A model generated the notes under the pieces. It was not told the origin of the DNA and made no database searches. It was given only the letters and a program-made list of their open reading frames with translations. Positions 11,191 to 23,200 of a DNA stretch of 64,000 nucleotides are shown here, piece by piece (position 1 is the stretch's first letter; every line of letters starts with the position of its first letter). Origin of the DNA: Magicicada septendecula. Its lineage: Eukaryota; Arthropoda; Insecta; Hemiptera; Cicadidae. The stretch covers positions 43,388,844 through 43,452,843 of the forward strand of contig CM068370.1 of the NCBI GenBank assembly GCA_034769895.1. The letters run 5' to 3'. Made by a program: the position numbers and the translations under genes.

Positions 11191-11970
11191 GATAGCAGAC
11201 GACATTGGTCGAATTGCCAGGACAAAACGGGATTTCATTAGTGCATTTCCAGCATTAGAGAAAGCCTCAAGTAAAATTGGACTGCAGGTAAACTAGGAAA
11301 AAACAAAATATATGTATGCTGCCAACAAACTACCATTAAACACAACCCTTCAAAAAACCTTGAAATAGCCACAAAAAATATAAAGGCAGTAAAAGAATTC
11401 ATATATCTTTTAAGAGAGTTTGTTTATCTCCCAGATAAACAACACTAATGACATCAACACTGAAATAAGAAGATCTCGCAAATAAAACATTTTATGGATT
11501 AAAAAAGCACCTGACATCTAGCTTCATCTCAAGAAGCACGAAATGCAAAATCTACAAAACACTTATCAGCCCAGTGGTGACATATGCTTCAGAAACCTGG
11601 GCAGTGACAAAAAATAGCGAGAGACTTCTAGTTTGCTGTGAGATACGGATTCTAAGAACAATATTTAGAGGGGTACAAGAAAATGGAATGTGGCGCAGGC
11701 GCTATAATAAAATACACAGGCTAAGGTGGGTTGGACACATAGAGAGAATGGAGGAAAGACAGCCTACGAAAAGAAGTTTCTATCAGAAACCAATGGGTAG
11801 AAGAAAAAGGGGAAGACCCCAAAGTAGATTCAAAGACCAGATATAGGAGGACCTCGGAAAGCTGAACATAAGAAACTGGAAAGCCAGGGCGCATGCAATT
11901 GGAAGGAATGGAATCGACTCTTGAATCAGGCCAAGACCCACCAAGGACTGTAGAGTCACGGTTGATGATT
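11191..11970 (+). mobile_element. LINE 3' end, plus strand, decayed
   Basis: A second non-LTR retrotransposon relic of a different subfamily. The line reads ADDIGRIARTKRDFISAFPA and LEKASSKIGLQVN (11206-11295), breaks through several stops, then continues in an open block at 11574-11846 with TYASETWAVTK, LRWVGHIERM and GRRKRGRPQSRFKDQ. The terminal segment KLNIRNWKARAHAIGRNG follows to about 11925. ADD is the remnant of the reverse transcriptase active site. The 5' part is missing, and frames shift repeatedly, so it is inactive. Confidence 0.78.
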
Positions 11971-12538
11971 GATGACTCTTAACTATTTTAGGTATTCAGG
12001 AAATCAGCCTGAGTTTACCATAAAAAACGTACGTTCATTTTATGGTACCCCCCCGGGACCTTTAAGTTAGTAAGCACGAGTACCACTAGTAAGTTTACTA
12101 ACCAAATATGTACTATTAATTTCTAAAACAATTGTATAGAGATCTTACCTCTCTGTGATAATCCAGACGTATGTAGAAAAAGATCTTAACGCGCCACCTG
12201 TAATAGTATTAAGCAATTTACAGCATGTTCTTGATCTGCACTAAACAACTGCTAGATAGTTATTATTTTTGCATAAGACTAATTAAAAAAATGTAAGCAT
12301 CTGTGTTAAATATGCGCAAGAAAGACGCGTCCTTCCGTTTACTTTTAGCTACACTGTTAATATTTTGGTGCTGTTGGGCGATAGTAAACTCCCAAGTACT
12401 TAACATAAATTAAATATAACTACTTCAAGACGATAGACTATGACAAATTAGTTATTGCGTATTTATTCTTAAAACATGTATTCAGATGACTGTATTATAC
12501 AAAATAAAATTTCTGTTACAACTAGCAAATTGCAATTA
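11971..12538. other. Non-coding, no feature recognised
   Basis: AT-rich sequence. A poly-C run (CCCCCCCGGG near 12050) is the only notable composition change. Confidence 0.4.
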
Positions 12539-12554
12539 CACACACACACACACA

Positions 12555-12618
<64 letters not shown>

Positions 12619-12632
12619 TACACACTCACTCA
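12539..12632. repeat. Compound microsatellite (CA)n(CT)n(CA)n
   Basis: About 10 CA repeats pass into roughly 25 CT repeats and back into CA/TACA repeats. The open frame across it (Ser-Leu repeats) is an artefact of the dinucleotide. Confidence 0.98.
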
Positions 12633-13575
12633 CGCATGCATACATCATTTCTTTATAAGTAACTCGTCGAGTTCCTTGCAGGATACTTATATTATCAAAT
12701 TGTATTTACTTCTGCAAGTAGATTGTTTTAATTGACCTGACGCATGGAGGCGGGTGCGGACCCCGCGCATTGTAGTGCCGGTGTACTACGTATGTGAATG
12801 TCAGCGACAATAAAGAAACAGTTCTTCAAATTGTTTTACAGTGATTAGAGTACGGCGTTGGAGCAAGTGTTAAGTGCTCGATGTCATAACTGTTCTCATG
12901 TGTCAGGATTCTCTTATTAAACGCTTTTATTAATCGCTTTTATTTAACTTGCTTTTCCCATCGGTCTAAAGTGGATTTTTCAAATCGAATTTTCGCATGC
13001 TTCCCGATGTGATAGCGACTTGACATTTTGCATACACACTTGAATCACGTGACAATACAATATTATGAAAAAAAAATACATACATACATTTACTAATGTA
13101 CAGATTATAAGTTAAATGTAGTCGCATTCATAAGCAAAGTTTTATATGTGTACTACGTTATTGACAACAAAGAAGTAGTATCTATGGAAACTCACCGGTT
13201 CCCATTTTCGATCACGTGCAAAGTAATTTTACTTTTTACGAAACGTTTCACTTTAAATTTTTCTCTTTTAAAATTAAAATAAATAAATAATTCTTAATAT
13301 GAATTACCCTGGTTAGGTATATGGCACTATTGAAAGTTTTCGATCTCAGATACGGTCTTTTTTAGGTTAATTAATACTACACTTCTAAAAATTAAACACC
13401 CTAAAATAATGACTTAACAACTAACAAAAACAATTACAACTGTGTTATTGTGTGATAGTTCAGTGTTTGTGAAAAAATAGTTCGCTAGTATATATAGTGT
13501 CACAGGTTAGTTTAAAATAACCTGTTTAAAAGGAATTAATCCCAAATTTTTAGTACCAAACCACGTGTTGTTCAA
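12633..13575. other. Non-coding, with two dispersed repeat fragments
   Basis: Bases 13081-13138 match 63408-63474 (shared core AAATGTAGTCGCATTCATAAGC, with one change). Bases 13225-13262 resemble 14206-14250 (both contain AAACGTTTCACTTT followed by AAATTTT-like sequence). These look like fragments of an interspersed repeat. No gene was seen. Confidence 0.5.
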
Positions 13576-13746
13576 TCAAATATATTGTAACTTACCGTCT
13601 GCGGCTTTTTGAAACAACCTCTTCACTATAAAGTTGACATGTTTCGGGACACTTGTCCCATCCTCAAAACTTAATAGTGAATAATCAACTCTATAGTGAA
13701 GACGTTGTTTCAAAAAGCCGCAGACGGTAAGTTGCAATATATTTGA
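13576..13746. repeat. Inverted repeat with 62-bp arms
   Basis: The left arm at 13576-13637 and right arm at 13685-13746 are near-perfect reverse complements. Both contain the segment CTTACCGTCTGCGGCTTTTT or its complement. The 47-bp centre holds the hammerhead-like fold described separately. Inverted repeats with such centres are known from Penelope-like and similar elements. That assignment here is an inference. Confidence 0.9.
13622..13681 (-). ncRNA. Hammerhead-ribozyme-like fold
   Basis: Read on the minus strand. Stem I pairs 13668-13681 with 13622-13635 (13 of 14 pairs). The core TTGAGGA (13661-13667) equals the hammerhead CUGANGA with the first C changed to T. Stem II is GGGAC/GTCCC with loop AAGT (13646-13659). 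GAAAC follows at 13641-13645, then the self-complementary ACATGT as a minimal stem III, and the cleavage triplet GTC ends at 13636. One unpaired T (13660) between core and stem II is non-canonical. The order and spacing match type I hammerheads, as found in Penelope-like element repeats. The changed C and extra T suggest weak or lost activity. Confidence 0.45.
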
Positions 13747-14483
13747 TTAAAATAACCGTTAAACAATTTTAAAATTTGATTATTCACAATACTTTCCTTT
13801 TTAAATTCACACTTTTATATTCATTTTTGGTTGTTCCACTATATAATTCATTATTATTATTTTAACAATTCACTATATAGTTTTATCACTTGATTATAAT
13901 TTAACCCCGATTCACTGTACACCTACCCCGTCTGATGTTCGATTCCGAGTCCTTAATTGTAAACAATGCGTATAACTAAAGACTTTAACCTCCATTATCA
14001 ACCGTTGGAAATATGTATGTGAAATGAAAAATGAATAATGGCAATTGGTTTTTGACTTGCTGTATCTACGTTAATAAAAACTTACTGTGTCATCTGTACC
14101 AGCGGCCGGCAAACATTTTCGTAAGGGGGGCAGGATACGTTTAGGCTTAGTGGAGCAATAAAAATTAAAATCAGTTTGATGAAACTGTCTACGTGATTAC
14201 AAATACCGGTAAGTATTTTTACTTTGTACAAAACGTTTCACTTTGAAATTTTCTAATGAAAGAAGAGTTATGTCGTTTTGCCTATTGTAAGAAATATTTA
14301 AATAATACATTTACAATAAAATCATTTAATGATGTATATTTTACACAATAAAAAGCAATTTATCTATCTATTTATCTATTTCATATATGATTGTTTATTG
14401 TTTATGTATCATTCTCTTTTCATTATGTAATTTATCTATAAATTTTAACTAAAAAGTGTGAAAAAAAGGAAAAACTTTTTTTT
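13747..14483. other. AT-rich non-coding sequence
   Basis: No supported frame. It contains the 14206-14250 repeat fragment noted above and short TATCTATC-like runs near 14362. Confidence 0.4.
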
Positions 14484-14725
14484 TAAACGCTTTTATTTAG
14501 AATTAATAAAATGATCAATGTACTAAAAAGGAGAACATAATGTATCTTATACCAAATACATTATCAACAAATGAAAATAATGTTTATTAATCAACAATTT
14601 TTGTAACATTAAGTATCACTGATAATAAAAGCGTGGGCGCCTAAGGAATGATATTATACCATGTTTAAATCAAGCTTCAACAAAAAAGATCTACAGTTTA
14701 ACTGATACTATTTGTTCTACATTTA
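14484..14725 (+). repeat. Left arm of a long inverted repeat (old DNA element)
   Basis: This segment is the reverse complement, with modest divergence, of 41086-41323. Landmarks shared in opposite orientation are AAAATGATCAATGTACTAAA, AAGTATCACTGATAATAAAA followed by GCGTGGGCGCCTAAGGAAT, and AACTGATACTATTTGTT. The 35-bp motif around GCGTGGGCGCC recurs a second time at 14722-14757. The pair marks an element of roughly 0.9 kb that was split by the Gypsy insertion. I cannot name the superfamily. Confidence 0.8.
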
Positions 14726-14844
14726 GTATCACTTATAATAAAAGCGTGGGCGCCTTCATTTAGACAATGTGATCTTAAACATGAATTCGAAAATATAATT
14801 AATCAATATCAAAATGAATTTTGTATCTCAAAAATATTATAAAA

Positions 14845-14849
14845 CTATT
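14845..14849. other. Left 5-bp target site duplication (CTATT)
   Basis: CTATT precedes the first LTR and is repeated at 40799-40803 after the third LTR. No such duplication flanks the middle LTR. Confidence 0.75.
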
Positions 14850-14850
14850 G

Positions 14851-17800
14851 TAATAAAATTTTATAGTGGAGTGAGTCTGTAGGTTGTAATGTGTTTAATT
14901 GGTGTGGCTCTCGACGTCTTACTGGCCTGAAACACTTCCTTAAGTTTCCCAGCTGGTCGAGTCTCAATGGTAGCAAGACCGGTCAAGTAGCGTAATGTTG
15001 ATGAAGAAATATATGTTCAGCTTCACCGAAAGTTTCAAAACAAAATTTGTTGTTTTGAAAAAAAAATTTTTTTTTAAATAAAATTATGTTTAAAACAAAA
15101 ATAATAAATTAAAAAAATTTTCTTTTTATTAATTAATTAATTATAATCAATTAATTAATATAGGGCTATGAAGTTTTAAAAGGTGTAATGCTCTTCTGAA
15201 AAATTTTATTAAAGTTTTGGTATATGTTAAATCAACTACCACCACTCATAAGATTATCTTCAGGACAATCGATATTTGTTTACCTTTTTGTTTTTTAGGT
15301 TATCTTCACTTATAGGTGGTAAAGTCCTGGTAGATTATTAATTAGAATTATATTAGTGGTAATTAGAAATATTTAGGAAATAAAGAATTATTTAGTGTTG
15401 AAAAGTATTAATCTTTTATTAGTTAATAGCAATATTGACTCTTATCGATTATAATATCGATTCTCAGGATATCGAAAAAGTTACAAATTATATTATATAA
15501 AAAACATACAGGGTTCTTTAAACAGCCAATTATTATCAAAGTCAGAGAAATCGGGCTAATATTTAAAAAGTATAACGTTACAACAAATTAATAATTATTA
15601 CTAAACACAGACATTGAATAATAAATTTAAAAATCATATAATTGTTTTCACCAACAGCTGATGTGAGCACGGAGAAGGCACTGGGATTGTCAAAAGCAAA
15701 TGGCCGCTATCCAGTTGATCAAAATGTCGCTCGTTCCTGCTACGTTCCAAATAATGTATTTTCTGTCAGTATTCCTGTTCTGGTGTCTGCAAATCTCTTG
15801 TTAAATGTTGTGTAGTGCCTGGTGTAATGTTTCTGGGTTGTATTTAGTGTATCCGTGTAATTATAAGTTCAAACACTTTTCCCTATTCCGACACTAATTT
15901 GGTTAATGTATTATTCAGTTTTGTGGTGTTTTTCGGAGCAGATGTGTATTGTTCAGTATTATTTATTGTTTCTTGATTGTTTCTGTTATAATGTGAGAGT
16001 TCTAGATGTATTTTATAAGTCACTCGCGATTTCACAATAACGTACTATTCACCGCTCAACTTTACCGTTGTAAGTTAGGTTAGATCGTCACAAAACGCTT
16101 GTCTTGTTAACCGTTCAAAAACCAATAATCAACTAACTATTTCCTTCAGTTTCAATTAAACTCTTAGCCCATATAATATTATCCTTAACATTGTTCAAAT
16201 ATATTTTCACATCCTGTGCACACTTTAAAATTCACTATATAAATGCCTAAACTTTGGTTATTTATCAATTTTATTCACTAGATGTTATTTAAATTAATCT
16301 TTCAGTTCATTCAGCTTATTTTCAGATTAAATAATGCCGTTTTATAGTGTTTTCTGTCCAAAAATAGTAATTTTACTTTCGGTTTGGTATTCTCTGATAA
16401 GTCAAAACATTTCCAAAGTTTACTTCCTGTTATAATGTAAATTCAGCCATTTTATCAGTTATATTTAATATTAATAATCCTATATTGTATTAAAAGGTTT
16501 ATATTCCCTTATTTTCTTGTAATTAATTGAATTAGTTGTATTCTGAAACATTATTCTGGAATATATGACTCCCATGTCCAAATTTCTGAGTTTAGTCATT
16601 TTCATTTTTATTTATAATTCTGAATATAATTTATTAAAATCTCTCTAAATGGTATGTGCAATTATATGGCTTGATCTCAAGTTTATTTTGTCTAAACCCC
16701 TTTTGTTTATTTGCATTTAAATGATTAATTTCTCTGTTTTGATGAAGTTTGGTTTCTATTCTTTTGGCCTATGATTTTTTAACAATTTTTCTTACAAAAT
16801 ATTTTACAAACAATATATGATGTGTGATACCCTCTCTGACTTTTACATATAGTATTATAAATTAAACATGTTTTCAGATTACACAATAACAATTAGTATT
16901 GGTTACAATACAGATAACAGTTAAACAAATAAAGAATATTTTTTAAATAAATGGTTGTCTTCAAGTCAGACATTTTACAACAAAATCCTTATTTCTAACA
17001 TGGAAATATGGTTTACAAAAAAGGTTTTTTACTAACTAACATCTTAATTACTCTCTACTATTTACAAGTAGTAACTATTTTTATAGTTCTGATGTTAGTT
17101 GTATCAGACCCAAACAAATGGCCTTATATCTAAAACATTTTTAAACATTCTTATACTATATACATAAAAACCTTATATTTATATTCTTATTTCTAACTAT
17201 TATTATAAGTAGGATTCTACAGTTTTTATACCGTCTTTTACACATTGTCTTTGGGAAATTGTACCCTGTCATAAATAAATAAATAGCATAAATTCTTCAA
17301 AAAGTATTATGAAATCTGTTTTTCTTTTTGCATATAAAACAAAAATGTTATTTTAAACAGATTTATGTCTTATAAGTAACATATTCTCACAGTACACATT
17401 CCAAGTCATTGGAAATTGCATATTTCATTGTCTTCAATGTTTGTGATTGCCAAGAATGAAACACAAGGTTCATTTTCTATAATACCCAAAACTATCACTG
17501 GTTCACTTTGCACTTTTATATTATGTTATCGCTAAATGGTCGTATAGTCTTATTAACATAATAAGTTGGTTAGTGTTTTACAATGGAGATTTGTTCCATG
17601 GGTACTATATTATTGTTTCATCTTAGTTCACAGGCAACTTTTACTTTATACACTTCTCTCTCTTAAATTTGTATACATGTGGTTTTCATTTCGTTATACT
17701 TTTATTGGTTAATGATTTATTTTGGGGGGTATGGGGATTTGGTGTCTTTTATAAGAGCATGACATCTTCTTCAGGATGCTGGCTTCTTCTTCTTTCATCA

Positions 17801-18218
17801 GTCTTCTTTTCTCCTGCCTTCTGGGATTGGTATCTTCTCCATCTTCTTCTTGGTTTTAGAAATACACCACCTGTATTGGTTGATCTTGGCTTATTTTAGG
17901 GTTTCTATTCTATTTATTCTTCCTCGTTGTGGGTTTGGTCATATTCAGTACTGCTTTGTTATTTACGTTTTTACCTTCCTGGGTTATACCTTGAAAACCT
18001 TTGGTTATGAGACTGGTTTTGGATGACTCATCACTAGTAACTCCTTTTATTTGAACTTGTATTTTTTTTTTTAAATAATAATGATTTCTTTCCACAGTTG
18101 CTATGAATTAATCTATTTATATTAAACTTAATGATTTCTTCCAAATGTAAATATTATAACTTTATTATTCTAATGATCAATTGCCATTCAATATTATGCA
18201 TACATCTGTCACGCTACA
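14851..18218 (-). repeat. LTR1 (3' LTR of the array)
   Basis: Long terminal repeat of 3,368 bp. In element sense it begins TGTAGCGTGACAG and ends at TTTTATTA. It is matched over its full length by LTR2 and LTR3. This is very long for a Gypsy LTR. It is AT-rich and carries no convincing gene; short open frames at 17669-17899 (plus) and 17910-18095 (minus) have non-ATG starts or no motifs. LTR1-specific differences from both others include sites near 15094, 15940, 15958, 16757, 17296 and 17341. Confidence 0.93.
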
Positions 18219-18236
18219 GATTGCTCTCCTCCAGAA
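18219..18236 (-). other. Polypurine tract region, copy 1
   Basis: On the minus strand CTTCTGGAGGAGAGCAATC directly precedes the LTR start TGTAGCG. Its purine-rich centre (GGAGGAGAG) is where plus-strand DNA synthesis would be primed. Confidence 0.6.
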
Positions 18237-19440
18237 GTAATTATTTCAGACAGGTTTATGGATGAAATAATTTCTTATGATAATTTCATCATTATAATTC
18301 TTTTTCTTCTCCATTTTTATATCGACTTCTTTATATTAGAGTTTAATTAATTTTATATATATGGTTATTTGTTTTACTATTGATCCTTTTCGGATAGTTA
18401 GTGTCTTCTGAGATATATTATTATTGTAATACATTTTCTTTCTTTATCAACTTCGTGTTGTATCCTTGGGATATTAATTCCCTAACATTCCCTATCACGT
18501 GGGCTGGGGCAGATCAGAGGGGCACTGTACGCTACTTCTCTTCTGGCCATACACCACTTCCATAAATTGAGTACAGAGGCATATCCATCCCTGCTCAAAA
18601 AAAAAAACATAATGCTGCTGGAATTATCTTCAGTCAGTCATCGAATAAATAAATAAAAGGTAGTCTCATTTTCGACTAATAAAAATATCTTTGGATTCTT
18701 CACTTCGTAGTCTCTCAGATTATCTCACATTTTCTATCTTAATAAATCTTCATAATTATTATTATACTCATTATATATATATTTTTTCAAAACTCTTAAC
18801 TTGTCTGATATATTTAATTTTATTATGGTTGAAAACCTTTCTTTTAATAATTCTGGTTACTGTTTACAGTGTAACTCTCTTTCTTCTCCATCTGAATTCT
18901 CTTTATACTTTCTTCTGGTTACTCATAGTATTAGCATGGTCTTTATATATAGTCTTTCTTATTCATTATTTGAATGGTCTTAATATATTATATTTGATTT
19001 TTTTAACATTGTACTTTTACATTAGATATACAGGTTGTTATATTGATCATTTTCTTTAAACATTTTGGTTGTTTCCTTTCTCTTAGAAAGTTATTAATCC
19101 GCCTTCGCATTTATTAACATTAATTCATTTATATTATATTTCATGTGGTATTTCTTCTCTTTGCATTTCATATAGGTCTTATTATTATCATTTGTTCAAA
19201 ATCATCTTCTCCATCTGTTTGGTATGAGTTGTTCTTCTTTGCTCTTAATTAACTGTTTTCATTATCGTTTCATAGGTAATTAGTCTCTTTGCTTCCAAAT
19301 TTTTCTTTTCTTGCATATTACACTCTTTTTTTGTTATTCTTCTCTACTCCTTCAAATGCTATTGTGAATATCTAGCATTTGTTCTGGATTAAAATTAATT
19401 CTTCTTTTCTGAATTAATTACTTTATTTTCTTCTCAATTC
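18237..19440 (-). other. Untranslated region between pol and 3' LTR, copy 1
   Basis: About 1.2 kb of AT-rich sequence with no open frame on the element's sense strand. In particular there is no env-like frame. The plus-strand frame at 18691-19059 is antisense, hydrophobic through low-complexity T-rich sequence, and not treated as a gene. Confidence 0.6.
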
Positions 19441-20180
19441 AATTATAATTGACACATAATTATTTTTTGGAACTTGGTTAGTTTTAATGTAAAATTCAAA
19501 CTATTCTTTTTATTTAATTGAAAAATATTTCTCATAAATCCTTGTAATATGTTGATCTTATCTTGTTTCAAAATTCTGACGTTCTATCAACATTCAAATT
19601 CTGTTTAATTCATTTATTCCCAGAATTGTTTCATTCAGAATTGTTTATAGTACTGTGATCTTACTATTATTTCTGAATGTTTCGGTATTTCTCCAAATTC
19701 AAATTATTCTTAATTATTTACCATAAAGTTTTCTCACAAACTTAGTTATAGTAAGTTGGTCTTACTTTATTTTTAAATTTTTTGTATTTTAAATTCAAAA
19801 TTCCTTTCTTCTTAATTCTTCCAAAATGTTTTTCTCATAATTCAGTGGTAGTAAGCTGTGCTTGCTTAATTTTAAATTTTTTTTTTTAAATTAAGTTCAA
19901 AATTCTCTCTTTTTCTCTTTCTTCCATAAAGTTTTGTTCTAAATTATCAGGTTGTAGTAAGAAGTACTTACTAAATTTTAAATTTTTATAAATATATTTC
20001 AATTCAAAAGTCTTTCTTTTTCTTTCTTCCATAAAGTTCGTTCCAAAATTATTAGGTTGTAAGTTGTTCTTACATATTTTAGAATTTTTTAAAAATTAAA
20101 TTAAAAAATTCTTCTTCTTTTAATTCTCCAGAATGTTCTTCTCAAAATATTAGGTTGTAAGATGTACTTACATTATTTTA
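19441..20180 (-). repeat. Seven diverged ~100-bp tandem repeats with hairpins, copy 1
   Basis: Immediately 3' of pol. Each unit has TTCTTCC/CATAAAGTT-like sequence, then a 17-nt hairpin, then TTTTAAATTT-like sequence. The 17-mers sit at 19649, 19750, 19850, 19956, 20058 and 20156, with a degenerate one near 19543. Spacing is 98-106 bp. Hairpins include AGTAAGTTGGTCTTACT, AGTAAGCTGTGCTTGCT, AGTAAGAAGTACTTACT, TGTAAGTTGTTCTTACA and TGTAAGATGTACTTACA. The outer A-T pair of the first three becomes T-A in the last two, while loops vary freely. The paired changes argue that the fold is kept. Confidence 0.8.
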
Positions 20181-20223
20181 GAATTTTAAAAATTTATAAA
20201 TTCTAAATTCCAAAACTCACAAC

Positions 20224-23200
20224 TCATTCTTCATAATATTTCTTCATAGAAGCTTGATTGTACACTCCTTTGATTTTTCCTGAAACGATTTCCCTCAACT
20301 CATATGTATTGTTATGCTTATCATTTACCACAACATATGGGCCAGTGTAAAGTAATAATAGTTTTTTGGTTATGCCTTCTAAGGTGCTAGGCAGCTCTCT
20401 ATTTTTTAGGAGGACTTTTTCACCCTCTTTATATGTTACAATTCGCCCTATTGCCTTTTGGTATTTGGCTTGCCGTTTTTCCTGATCTTCTGCTACCTTA
20501 TTGTATAACTTCAACTGGTTGAATTTCCTATTGTTGTTCGTTGGAAATTCAATGATTTGTTCAATGTCTCGGGGAGTCGGCTTCTCATACATGGTTGAGT
20601 ATGGTGGAATTCCTATAGCTGGATGGTGGGCGTAATTTAGGAATGTTTCTGTCGCTGCTAGGTACTCTTGCCACTTTTTCTGTTGGTTGCGCCAGTACGT
20701 GCGCAATATTCTACCCACTTCTCTCAGTACTCTCTCAGCCGGATTGCTACTTGGGTGGTAGACTGATGTCTTATACGTTTTGACCCCAAGTGCTAATAAA
20801 GTGTCTCGCCATCTCCTCCCCTTAAATTGTGTACCGTGGTCGGTAATAATAGAAGATGGTCTACCGATCTCTGGGACATACAAATCGATAATCACCGCCA
20901 AAACCTTTGCTGTTGTTGCCCGATTAACCGGATATAGCTTTATATACTTGGTGTAGTGATCCATTATGATTACCAAGTATTTATATCTGTGTCGACCACC
21001 ACTACGGGGAAATGGCCCGCAGATATCCAAAAACACTTTTTCCAGTTTTGCGTTGGAAGTTATTGGTATCATGATACCCTCTGTCTTTTCATTGTTTATT
21101 TTGGCACATTGGCAGATCTTACAGGACTTGATGTACGTTCTCACCTTGCGGTTGATATTCTTGATCTTACAGTTTTCTTCTAGAGCCTGTATCACTTTTA
21201 ACGCTCCCATGTGACCATACCTGACATGGTAATCGATGATGACCTCCTTTTCGATTTGGTGTGGGATTATCACCTTCCATGTCTCATCGTCTAAGGCGGG
21301 TTTTATGAATAAAATTCCCTTGTTAAGGTGGTAATATTTAGAAATGGTTTCATCATTGGCTTCCAAACGACTCACAATGTTTTTCAGCTTAGGATCAGAC
21401 TGCTGATGGATTCGAATATTTATTAGCAAAGCTTGTAAATCGGCTCTGGTCGTGAATATGTTATAAATTTTTACCAAGCTCTCCTTCTCCCCCTCGAAAG
21501 TCTGATCTTCTAGATTTATACGTGACAACACATCCGCTACCACGTTCTTCTTTCCTGGAATGTATTCCCATTTCAGGTCATATTCTTGTAGGGCGAGTAC
21601 CCACCTAGCCAATCGGCCGTGACTCAACTTGCACCTACGAAGGAACGAGATGGATTTATGATCAGTTCGTACCGTGACTTGATATCCGAGAATGTACGTC
21701 CGGAACTTGCTGCATGCGAACACCACGCTCAACAATTCCTTTTCTGTCACACTGTAGTTCTTCTCGCACTGGTTCAGTGTGCGACTAGCGAAGCTTATTA
21801 CCAGATGTTGTCCCTCCTCATCTTCCTGGTATAATGTCGTTCCTAAGCTTAGGTCGCTAGCATCACAGTTTAGAAAGAACGGTTTCTTAAAATCTGGGTG
21901 ACGAAGTATAACACTCTCCAGAAACTTCTCTTTTATCAAACGGAAATTAATATCTTGATCTTCACCCCAAGTCCATTTGTTTTTGGCAGATAACTGTGGT
22001 TGAAACTTGGCGGTCAACTCGGAATATCGGCTCTGAAACTTCCTGTAATAGTTGCAGAGTCCGAGGAAAGATTGTAATTGTTTCCTGTTTCTCGGTTGCG
22101 GGAACCTCTGAATTGCCTCCACTTTCTCTGCTGATGGTGTAATACCTCTGTCGTCTAGGTTGAAGCCTAAGAATTGTACCTCGCGCACTATGAACTTGGA
22201 TTTCTCCAACTTCAGTGTTATGTTGTTCTGCGCTAGTTTGTTTAGTACAAATTCCACTCTGTAACAGTGCTCCTCCCAGGTTCCGGATGTAATTAGTAAA
22301 TCGTCAACATAGACGGTGGTAAATTGGAGCGCTTCTTGTCCAAGAATCTGGTCCATGCATGCCACAAATATGGCGACAGAATTGGCAAGTCCGAAGGGCA
22401 GTCTCTTGAACTGGTAATTGCGCCCTTCGAAAATGAACGCTACATACTGGCGGCTTTGTGGATGCAGCTCTACCTGCCAATAACCACAGACCGTATCCCA
22501 GGTGCTAATAAATTTAGTACCATGAAAACGCTTTAAGATTTCTTCTATTTCACAGGGACAGGTTCTGTCATTCACAATTGTCTTGTTCAACTCACGCGCA
22601 TCTAAACAGAGCCGGACTTGTCCGTCTTTCTTCGGAACAGCAATAATTGGACTAGTGTAAGGTGATTGACTAATCTCAATTATGTCGTTTTCTATCATCT
22701 TGTTTATCTCTGTTCTCACGGCTTCTTTGAGCGACTGCGCTATTGGATATGACCTCCGGTTAAACTCTACGTTTTCTTTAAAACGAAGTTGGCACTGGTA
22801 GTTTTTTACCTTCCCTGGTTCATCAGAAAACACCGCCTTGTATTTCTCATATATAGCGATTAGACGATCAGCCAGATGTGTTGGTATTTTCTTGTTATCG
22901 CTTCCGCACTGGAAATTCCGTATTTCTTGGATCTTAACTGACCATAAATCCTCTCCACCATGGTTGTATATTATGGGTTTAGAAAGAGGGCTGTTTCTTG
23001 TAATATTAATTTTCCGAAGTTGTTGATGTATAGGGCTAGGAAGTATAGTTGTGCCTCCTACCAGATCTGCGGTCCATGTTACTCCGTCTGGGAAAAGTGA
23101 TACTTTATTTAAATTAAGATCGATTACCGCCGAATATCTACGAAGAATATCGCAACCGACTAAGATGTCAAATGGTAATCCGGTGGCGATTAAAAATTCC

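Noticed and set aside
12476-12658. 60-codon Ser-Leu repeat frame
   Set aside because: Translation of the CA/CT microsatellite.
17669-17899. 76-codon frame in the LTR (also 28959-29189)
   Set aside because: Antisense to the element and disrupted in LTR3 by a one-base insertion; no motif.
18691-19059. 122-codon hydrophobic frame downstream of pol (also 29981-30349), possibly an env-like membrane protein
   Set aside because: It is on the strand opposite to the element's genes and comes from T-rich low-complexity sequence. No signal peptide or env motif is seen.
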